The notes under the pieces: generated by a model | The model's input: only the letters and a program-made list of their open reading frames with translations | What the model was told of the DNA's origin: nothing | The model's database searches: none | Source: an uncultured Porphyromonadaceae bacterium | GTDB taxonomy: Bacteria > Bacteroidota > Bacteroidia > Bacteroidales > Muribaculaceae | NCBI GenBank assembly: GCA_947177605.1 | Contig: CAMWUX010000101.1 | Location: forward strand, 1-5,342 | Reading direction: 5' to 3' | Length of the DNA: 5,342 nt | Shown here: positions 1 through 5,000 of the stretch, in pieces | Position numbering within the stretch: position 1 is the stretch's first letter | Layout: every line of letters starts with the position of its first letter | Position numbers and translations under genes: made by a program

Positions 1-1
1 T

Positions 2-70
2 GAAGTCAGCCCTAATTTTTCAATCCTTCAAAAAAGTTTAGCGGACAGTAATAATAAAAAATGCCGATAG
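2..70 (+). other. Short open frame entering from the left edge, possible tail of a mobile-element gene
   Basis: A plus-strand frame is open from the left edge to a TAG at 68-70 and encodes 22 residues (EVSPNFSIL... ending NNKKCR). It is the only open frame here pointing against all other genes in the window. The bases around 36-52 (TTTAGCGGACAGTAATA) remind me of the ends of IS4-type Bacteroidetes insertion sequences, but this is recollection and was not checked. No domain is visible in so short a piece, and it may be chance. The other forward frames have stops at 1-3 (TGA) and 39-41 (TAG). Confidence 0.2.
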
Positions 71-146
71 GTATAATACGAATGCATTAAAGACCCTATT
101 CCATTCCCGCCAAGCAAATTTATCCTATCCTCTGATTATGAAATGA
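71..146. other. Intergenic stretch, no gene seen
   Basis: This AT-rich stretch lies between the short open frame at the left edge and the terminator of the sigma-factor gene. The longest minus-strand ATG frame in it (start near 87) stops after about 19 codons. I see no tRNA-like cloverleaf. The only possible signal is an isolated -7-like box at 115-122, listed separately. Confidence 0.5.
115..122 (-). promoter_or_regulatory. Isolated -7-like box (TAAATTTG), weak promoter candidate
   Basis: Read on the minus strand the bases are TAAATTTG, an exact fit to the Bacteroidetes -7 consensus TAnnTTTG. No TTTG-like -33 element is found 19-21 bases upstream; the bases there read about ATTTC. It lies just after the sigma-factor terminator and would drive a gene beyond the left edge. 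An AT-rich eight-base match with four fixed T residues is common by chance, so this is weak. Confidence 0.22.
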
Positions 147-174
147 AGCGCGACGCCGGGGAGGGCGTCGCGCT
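147..174 (-). terminator. Hairpin terminator after the ECF sigma gene
   Basis: An 11-bp perfect inverted repeat (AGCGCGACGCC at 147-157 and GGCGTCGCGCT at 164-174) encloses a 6-base loop. It starts 33 bases after the sigma-factor stop codon. On the minus strand the stem is followed by TTCATTTCATAATC, which is T-rich but not a pure U tract. The strong GC stem and its position support an intrinsic terminator for the sigma-factor transcript. Confidence 0.75.
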
Positions 175-206
175 CTATACCAATCAAATTATAGGGTGAG
201 ATATTA

Positions 207-713
207 TTATCGGTGGTCGGCGAAGCGTACCTGAAGTTGCTGGCGCACGTAGAAGATACGGCTTTTGATAGTGCCTACGGGGATATCCATCTCTTCGGCA
301 ATCTCATTGTACTTATAGCCTGATACCAGCATTACGAAAGGCACGCGATATATTTCGTCGAGTTCGTCGATGGCCTGCTGTATTTCGGAAGTGGAGTAAC
401 AGTCCTCAGGTGATTCTGCTGTCATATCGGTGCAGACAACATTGAGCACGTAATCATTGTCCGATGTGTCGTGAACGGTGGCCATGCGGCTCATCTTGCG
501 GTGGTTGTTGATGAAGATGTTGCGCATGATCGTCAGCACCCAACCCTTGAAGTTGGTGTTGGCCGTGTATTTGTCCTCGGAAGATATCACTTTGAGCATA
601 GTGTCTTGAAGCAGATCCTGAGCGTCGTCGCTGTTATGGGTGAGAGTGTAAGCGAAGTTGAGCATTACATTCTGCATCTTCATGAGTTCGGACTGGAAAG
701 AGGAGGTGTTCAT
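207..713 (-). CDS. ECF-type RNA polymerase sigma factor
   Basis: This 168-residue protein is a complete group 4 (extracytoplasmic function) sigma-70 factor, which directs RNA polymerase to a dedicated promoter set. Region 2 spans about residues 15-76, with the core-binding and -10-recognition signature DDAQDLLQDTMLKV (29-42) and FKGWVLTIMRNIFINNHRK (55-73). Region 4 spans about 110-160, with a helix-turn-helix in YNEIAEEMDIPVGTIKSRI (135-153) for the -35 side. Length and the acidic linker (80-105) are normal for the family. The ATG at 711-713 gives a full region 2; an in-frame Met at residue 11 is a less likely start. There is no clear Shine-Dalgarno, but the leader is very A-rich, as is usual in Bacteroidetes. 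It is a single-gene unit with its own promoter (784-813) and terminator (147-174). No anti-sigma gene is adjacent inside the window, so the signal it answers to cannot be read from context. Its regulon is unknown. Confidence 0.95.
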   Translation of the reverse strand: MNTSSFQSELMKMQNVMLNFAYTLTHNSDDAQDLLQDTMLKVISSEDKYTANTNFKGWVLTIMRNIFINNHRKMSRMATVHDTSDNDYVLNVVCTDMTAESPEDCYSTSEIQQAIDELDEIYRVPFVMLVSGYKYNEIAEEMDIPVGTIKSRIFYVRQQLQVRFADHR

Positions 714-779
714 GGCTGTGATATTCTTGAGAGGTTTAATTAATGATTGTTTGTTTTGTTTGGTTTTGTTTTTGATTAC
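714..779 (-). promoter_or_regulatory. A-rich, Shine-Dalgarno-free 5' leader of the sigma gene
   Basis: Between the predicted start of transcription (about 779) and the ATG, the minus strand is a run of AAAC/AAAAC units (about 746-776) followed by AATTAAACCTCTC. No GGAGG-like site lies at the usual distance from the start codon. Bacteroidetes often translate such leaders with the help of upstream adenines, so this fits ordinary initiation in that phylum. The length of about 66 bases depends on the promoter call. Confidence 0.45.
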
Positions 780-783
780 GGTG

Positions 784-813
784 CAAAGTTACAATGCTAT
801 TACAAGAATCAAG
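784..813 (-). promoter_or_regulatory. Bacteroidetes-type promoter for the ECF sigma gene
   Basis: On the minus strand the -7 box is TAACTTTG (784-791), an exact TAnnTTTG match. It is preceded after 18 bases by CTTG (810-813), a three-of-four match to the -33 TTTG. The usual spacer is 19-21, so the spacing is slightly short. It points at the sigma-factor gene and would give a leader of about 66 bases. This is the primary sigma factor's consensus and does not itself show autoregulation by the ECF factor. Confidence 0.6.
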
Positions 814-814
814 T

Positions 815-858
815 GTTAATAATGTTAATGGAGGTTAAATTCGTTACACGACTGTTAC
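815..858 (-). repeat. Five helically spaced GTTA(A/C) words upstream of the sigma promoter
   Basis: On the plus strand GTTAA or GTTAC starts at 815, 824, 834, 843 and 854, with steps of 9, 10, 9 and 11 bases, close to one helical turn. The array begins two bases upstream of the -33-like box of the sigma-factor promoter. It could be a cluster of activator or repressor contacts on one face of the DNA. The region is AT-rich, so chance is a real alternative. Confidence 0.35.
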
Positions 859-886
859 AGCATTCCCGGCGAGGTGCTGTAACAGT
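851..886 (-). terminator. 12-bp hairpin between the regulator and sigma genes
   Basis: A perfect 12-bp inverted repeat (ACTGTTACAGCA at 851-862 and TGCTGTAACAGT at 875-886) flanks a 12-base loop. A further CAC/GTG pairing is possible if one G (850) is bulged out. It begins 17 bases after the stop codon of the winged-helix regulator and so is placed as its terminator. On the minus strand the stem is followed by CGTGTAACGA, not a U tract, so intrinsic termination would be inefficient. Because it lies about 40 bases upstream of the sigma promoter, it may instead be an operator for a dimeric protein. Confidence 0.5.
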
Positions 887-903
887 GTGAATATCGGCGG
901 AAA

Positions 904-1185
904 TCAGAGATTGAGATACGTCTTCAGTGTTTCGACATATTCCTCGAATGCCTGACGTCCGGCGGGAGTGATTCGGCATGTGGTCCGCGGTCGCTTGCCC
1001 GACATGCCTTTTTCGACAGAGATGTATCCGGCCGACGAAAGTTTGTCGAGTTGCACGCTTAGGTTTCCCGCAGTCGATTCGGTCTTTTCCTTGAGAAATA
1101 CGAAATCTGCATCCTCCACATTCATCAGTATCGACATCACCGCGAGCCGTAGCTGCGAATGTAGAAGCGGGTTCAGTTCTTTCAT
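904..1185 (-). CDS. Small winged-helix transcriptional regulator (HTH_34 type)
   Basis: This 93-residue protein is a single winged-helix DNA-binding domain of the HTH_34 (PF13601) kind, related to MarR and PadR folds, probably binding DNA as a dimer. It opens with LNPLLHSQLRLAVMSIL (4-20), the family's first helix. The helix-turn-helix follows: FLKEKTESTAGNLSVQLDKLSSAGY (about 30-54), whose recognition helix is near GNLSVQLDKL. The wing comes next, with GKRPRTTCRITPAGRQAFEEY (63-83). There is no ligand-binding or membrane domain, so sensing probably relies on the partner gene. The start is set by the ATGA overlap with the upstream membrane-protein stop, which implies translational coupling; an ATG two codons earlier (1189-1191) is an equally readable start. 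Residue numbers count from the ATG at 1185. The gene is second in a two-gene operon, and family habit plus the dyads upstream suggest that it represses its own operon. That role is inferred. Confidence 0.92.
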   Translation of the reverse strand: MKELNPLLHSQLRLAVMSILMNVEDADFVFLKEKTESTAGNLSVQLDKLSSAGYISVEKGMSGKRPRTTCRITPAGRQAFEEYVETLKTYLNL

Positions 1186-1802
1186 TTGCATCCGTATTTG
1201 TGGTTGATTATATGACCCGGAACGATCATCATGGCCGTGAAAGCGAGAATAAACAGAGGCATGAACCAATACGCATAGAGCGTGATGCCGCCTGTCACGC
1301 AGCAGACTGTGGCCAATCCTACGGCCAGACCCGCTAATCCGCCTCCGGTGAGCGAAGACTCGCGGACTATTAGCCCCTGAGCGATCTCGGCTGCCGGAGC
1401 GGCGATGAGTGTGTATACGAGCATGGCGCTCCAGCAATACACACCGCCAAAGAGCTTGAACCCAAGACAGCATAGCGTAAGTAAGATTTCCGATATGCCG
1501 AAGATTGCCCATAATCGTGAGGTGACTTTGTCGCTGTAAGTGGTGACGCCGTCGACCTGCTGTCGGCGTGCCATAATCGGAGTGGCTATACCGCCGATCA
1601 GAGGGATTGCAAACCATAGCCAGTTCCAATAGTTCTCGTGCGTGGTGGCGAGGAGCAGCCACACAAGTATGCTCACGGCCACAGTGAGGTAGCCCCACAT
1701 AAGCAGTATATTGCCATTGCCGAGATAGCGGTGCTTGGTACGTGCGATCATCGAGGTGATTACTTCGAGCGATTCTTTTTCGGTAAGTTTTCGATCTTCC
1801 AT
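1182..1802 (-). CDS. Multi-pass inner-membrane protein of unknown function, partner of the HTH_34 regulator
   Basis: This 206-residue protein has a charged, cytoplasmic-looking N-terminus (LTEKESLEVITSMIARTK, 6-23). About six hydrophobic segments follow, near residues 32-52, 60-78, 98-118, 121-142, 153-175 and 177-196. It ends in a short basic tail (NHKYGCK). No catalytic or transporter motif is recognisable. Two CC pairs (111-112 and 167-168) lie in membrane segments. Similar proteins, with the KLTEKESL start and several membrane spans, are commonly found next to small HTH_34 regulators in Bacteroidetes and are annotated as hypothetical; this is recollection. The stop overlaps the regulator's ATG, so the two are co-translated. 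It may sense an envelope or lipid signal, or be the regulated target; neither is shown by the sequence. The ATG at 1800-1802 is the only start that keeps the conserved N-terminus. No Shine-Dalgarno is visible. Confidence 0.9.
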   Translation of the reverse strand: MEDRKLTEKESLEVITSMIARTKHRYLGNGNILLMWGYLTVAVSILVWLLLATTHENYWNWLWFAIPLIGGIATPIMARRQQVDGVTTYSDKVTSRLWAIFGISEILLTLCCLGFKLFGGVYCWSAMLVYTLIAAPAAEIAQGLIVRESSLTGGGLAGLAVGLATVCCVTGGITLYAYWFMPLFILAFTAMMIVPGHIINHKYGCK

Positions 1803-1831
1803 TTTGATGAGATTAAAGAGATTGAAATTAA

Positions 1832-1847
1832 GTTTATTTTATAAACC
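1832..1847. promoter_or_regulatory. Promoter-proximal candidate operator dyad (GTTTAT-TTT-ATAAAC)
   Basis: Six-base arms GTTTAT (1832-1837) and ATAAAC (1841-1846) form a perfect dyad around TTT, followed by C. It matches the dyad at 1911-1927 over most positions (16 of 21 bases when 1831-1851 and 1911-1931 are aligned). It lies in the leader, 30 bases before the start codon of the membrane protein. Two copies of an imperfect dyad in one control region are typical of a small dimeric repressor, and the winged-helix protein of this operon is the obvious candidate. Confidence 0.45.
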
Positions 1848-1855
1848 AATTGGTT
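1844..1855. repeat. Perfect 12-bp palindrome AACCAATTGGTT
   Basis: AACCAATTGGTT is fully self-complementary with no spacer. It overlaps the last four bases of the promoter-proximal dyad, so its left half (AACC) is shared. The copy upstream at 1911-1927 continues into AACCAAATT rather than AACCAATTGG, so the full palindrome is present only once. It may extend the protein-binding site. Confidence 0.45.
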
Positions 1856-1858
1856 CTT

Positions 1859-1891
1859 AAAAAAGAGCGGTCGCGCGATTCCGCTCTCTTT
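1859..1891 (-). terminator. Leader hairpin with U tract, possible attenuator
   Basis: On the minus strand a 7-bp stem (AGAGCGG at 1881-1887, CCGCTCT at 1864-1870) encloses a 10-base loop containing the palindrome TCGCGCGA, and is followed by six T residues (1859-1864, the first of which also closes the stem). Three more pairs are possible across one mismatch at the base. This is the form of an intrinsic terminator. It lies after the predicted start of transcription (about 1894) and before the start codon at 1802, so it would end transcripts after about 35 bases unless bypassed. It could also act as a 5' mRNA-protecting hairpin. Confidence 0.5.
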
Positions 1892-1898
1892 CCGACTG

Positions 1899-1930
1899 CA
1901 AATCTAATAAGGTTTATAATGTAAACCAAA
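1899..1930 (-). promoter_or_regulatory. Consensus Bacteroidetes promoter of the membrane protein-regulator operon
   Basis: On the minus strand TTTG (1927-1930) is followed after 20 bases by TAGATTTG (1899-1906), a full match to TTTG-N(19-21)-TAnnTTTG. Transcription would start near 1894 and give a leader of about 90 bases. The stretch just upstream (1931-1960) is very AT-rich, with T8 and A7 tracts, and may act as an upstream element. An operator-like dyad fills the spacer. Confidence 0.75.
1911..1927. promoter_or_regulatory. Candidate operator dyad inside the promoter spacer (GGTTTA-N5-TAAACC)
   Basis: GGTTTA (1911-1916) and TAAACC (1922-1927) are perfectly complementary around a 5-base centre. 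The dyad lies almost wholly between the -33 and -7 boxes and touches the -33 box, so a bound protein would block RNA polymerase. A related dyad lies 80 bases downstream at 1832-1847. The likely ligand is the operon's own winged-helix regulator, by inference. Confidence 0.5.
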
Positions 1931-1967
1931 TTTTATGGCGATTTTTTTTGAAAAAAATGGATAAAGT

Positions 1968-2004
1968 AGCCGCGCTATCGGCGTGGAGGCACGATAGCGC
2001 GGCT
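1968..2004 (-). terminator. 13-bp hairpin terminator after the GH95 gene
   Basis: A 13-bp perfect inverted repeat (AGCCGCGCTATCG at 1968-1980 and CGATAGCGCGGCT at 1992-2004) encloses an 11-base loop, starting 25 bases after the GH95 stop codon. On the minus strand it is followed by ACTTTATCC and then seven T residues (1951-1957). The T tract is set back about ten bases from the stem, so it is not a canonical intrinsic terminator, but stem strength and location make termination likely. Confidence 0.75.
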
Positions 2005-2029
2005 TATCAGGGGAAAGTGGAGGGGAGGA

Positions 2030-5000
2030 TTACTTCACCACCACTTTGGCGTTTTCGGAGATGGAAGCGCCGTTGACGCGTACGAAGTAGATACCTGCCG
2101 TAGCGGGAGCGGCGAAGGATACTGTAGCGTGGCTGTCGGCCTTCACGGTCGAGGTGGAGTTGATGAGCTGGCCGGTGACGCTGTAGAGCTCAACAGCGAT
2201 GTCGCCGGTCGTTGCGCCATCGATGGCTACTACGATTGCACCGCCCTCGTTGCGAACCTCAATGGTGTTGGGCTGCTCCGAACCTACAGTGGCGATATTG
2301 GCGAGTTCGTCGCGAGTGAGCACGTCGAGATCCTTGTCGTAGCTTACTTCATATACGCCGCCTTCCACAGTCTCGAAGATGAGGTGTTTGCCGTTGTAGA
2401 GCACGTGGCAGTCTTCGCCGGCGTTGGAGGTAATGACGGCACGGTCGAGCTGGCCGTCGGAGTATTCGATGTCAACCTCGAAGTTGCCGCGGGTGCGCAG
2501 GCCGTTGATGTAGCCGTCGGTCCAGCTGTCGGGGAGAGCAGGGAGGAGGTGCAGCATACCGTTGTGGCTCTGGAGGAAGAGTTCGGATACACCGGCTGTG
2601 CCACCGAAGTTACCGTCGATCTGGAATGGCGGATGGAGATCCCACATATTGTCGGCGGTACCGTTTTTGAGGAGATTCTGGAAGAGGATGTAAGCGTGGT
2701 TGCCGTCGAGTAGGCGGGCCCAGTGGTTGAGTTTCCAGCCCATTGACCAGCCGGTGGCGGCGTCGCCGCGCTGACGGAGAGTCTCCTTACATGCGTTTAC
2801 AAGGTCCTCGTTTTCAAGAGCGTTGATGGTGGTGCCGGGATGCAGACCGAAGAGGTGGTTGGTGTGGCGGTGTGTATCGTTGTAGGTGTCGATATCGTTG
2901 TACCACTCCTGAAGCTGACCGTAGCGGCCAACCTGGTAGGGATACATCTTATTGAGCTTGTCCTGCCATTCGGTAAGTTCGGAGGTATTGTCGCCGAGAA
3001 TCTCAGCGGCGGAGATGGCTTCCTGGAGCACTTCGCGGGTCACGGCGTTGGCGTATGTGGCGCCGAGGTCACAGGTGCCGTGCTCGGGAGAGTAAGAAGG
3101 AGCGGAGGTGTATGTGCCGTTGTGGAGGAGCAGGAGGTCGCTTACGAAGTTGGCCGATGACTTGATGATGGGATAACCTACGGTGCGGAGCCATTCCTTA
3201 TCGCGGGTATAGTCGTAATATTCCCAGATCTGGGTAGCGAGCCAGGGGCCTGCGGTGGGGTTGTAGTTCCACGACATATCGGTGGAGTTCAGCGGAGCGG
3301 TGAAGCCGAAGATGTTGGTGGATACCTCGGCGGTCCAGCCGCGTGCGCCGTAGTAAGCCTGAGCGGTCTTCTCTCCGGGCTTGACGAGGCCCTTCACGTA
3401 GTCGATGAACGGGGTGAAGCATTCGAGCAGGTTGGTGCAGGTTGCAGGCCAGTAGTTCATCTGGAGGTTGATGTTATTGTGGTAGTCCACGCGCCAGGGA
3501 CCGTCGGTGTTGTTGTGCCACATACCCTGAAGGTTGGCGGGCATATTGCCGGCACGCGAGCAGGAGATGAGCAGGTAGCGGCCATACTGGAAGTACTGCT
3601 GCTCAAGACCGTGGTCGAGAGTGCCTTCGCGGTATTTGGCCAGACGGGTGGGAGTGGGGAGGTTTTCAAATTCCTGGTCAGGGTTGATGGCGATATCCAC
3701 GCGGTTGTAGAGCGCGGAGTAGTCGGCGTAGTGAGCGTCGTAAAGTTCGTCGTACGACTTACGGGCTGCGTTTTCGATTATGGAGTTGACATTGGCCACG
3801 GGATCCACACCTACGAATGCTGTGTTGGAGGTCATGTCGGGATCAAAGTTCATGGCGTAGTCGGTATCGCCGGCGAGGAGGAACTCAACGTCGTTGGAAC
3901 CGCTGACGGTGATGGTGCGGGCAGTAGTGTTGACTGTCACTGTACCGCCGTCGTTGCAGCGGGCCATCACACGGAGAGCCCAGGCCATATTGTTATTGTC
4001 GAGACGGCAATTGTAGAGGAGGCTGCCTTCGGCGGGAGAGGTCACGGAGTTGACGATCTGCGGAGTGTTGAAGGAGAAGGTCAGATCCTGGGGTGCGCCC
4101 TCGGAGGTGAAATGCCATACCATCACGCTGTCGGGATATGATGTGAAGTATTTGCGCTGATACGAAGTGCCGTTGGAGTTGAACTGAACCACTACCATCG
4201 AGCGGTCGATGTTCATGATACGCTTGTAGTCAGTGATGTTGCTTTCGTCGATACCGGTGGAAACGTAGGCCTCACCCATAGTGGTGTAAGTGCCGAAGTT
4301 GGCGCGGGTATAGTCGGTGTTGCCGCGATAGTTGTTGGCTACAAGTGAGTTGGCATAAGAGTTGTTGCCGTTCTTGAGGTAGTTGCGGATATTGTCGAGA
4401 GTAGAGCTGCTCACCGTGCGGTTCATATTCCAGTAGGTGCTTGCGCCGATGCCGGGGCCGCCCTTCCACAGTGTCTTCTCGTTGAGCACTACGCGCTCAC
4501 GGTTGACCGAGCCGATCACGTTGCCGCCGAACGAACCGTTGCCGATGGGGAAGGATTTACGTTCCCAGATCTGGTCGGGGTTGGTGTCGGTGGAGGAGAA
4601 GTCGTTGGTGTTCCATGCTGCTACGCCGGCGGTAGAGGAGTTGGGGGTATCGAACCATAGAGCGTTGCCGAGAGTGTAGTCCACGATGTCGGCCACTTCG
4701 ATACCATTGTTGTCGGCATATGTCAGCTGGGTAGTTTCGCCTCCGATGGTGATGGAGTTGAGCTGAGCCTTAACGCTCGCGCCGATCTCAGCGTCGGCCT
4801 TGATGTCGGCGAGAAGTATGAGGTTGTTGTTGCCGTGGGCGAGTTGGCGGTTCATTGTCTGGGAAGTACCTACGGTGTAGAAGGTGGATCCCGAGGTAGT
4901 GGAGGTGGCGGAGTATACCCAGCGGAGATTTTCCACTGCGTCGTCGCCTGCCCACTGCATATCGATACCGGTGACGCTAAGGGGGCTGTTGGTGCCGTTG

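Noticed and set aside
1..146. tRNA or small RNA gene at the left edge
   Set aside because: No cloverleaf arms, no T-loop signature and no strong stem were found apart from the terminator that begins at 147.
471..743. 90-residue plus-strand open frame opposite the sigma factor
   Set aside because: The sigma-factor frame explains the region fully with conserved regions 2 and 4; the antisense product has no recognisable features.
1186..1698. Extension of the regulator frame upstream to a 264-residue protein
   Set aside because: The extra residues are Arg/His-rich with no domain and lie wholly inside the membrane-protein gene in another frame; the winged-helix domain begins at 1185 or 1191.
1806..1855. 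Second promoter over the promoter-proximal dyad (TTGG ... TAATTTCA on the minus strand)
   Set aside because: The -7 candidate fits only part of TAnnTTTG and the spacer is about 16 bases, well short of 19-21.
1941..1958. T8/A7 tract as a separate hairpin or origin element
   Set aside because: It is AT-only symmetry with no GC pairs; it is better explained as the T tract of the GH95 terminator and an AT-rich upstream element of the next promoter.
2129..2713. 194-residue plus-strand open frame opposite the GH95 C-terminus
   Set aside because: It has the same Val/Gly/Ala-rich antisense composition, no start signal and no domain, whereas the opposite strand encodes a clear GH95 C-terminal and sorting region.
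3479..4141. 220-residue plus-strand open frame inside the GH95 gene
   Set aside because: It is Val/Gly-rich and antisense to catalytic-domain codons, with no recognisable motif; it is a by-product of GC-rich codon use in the real gene.
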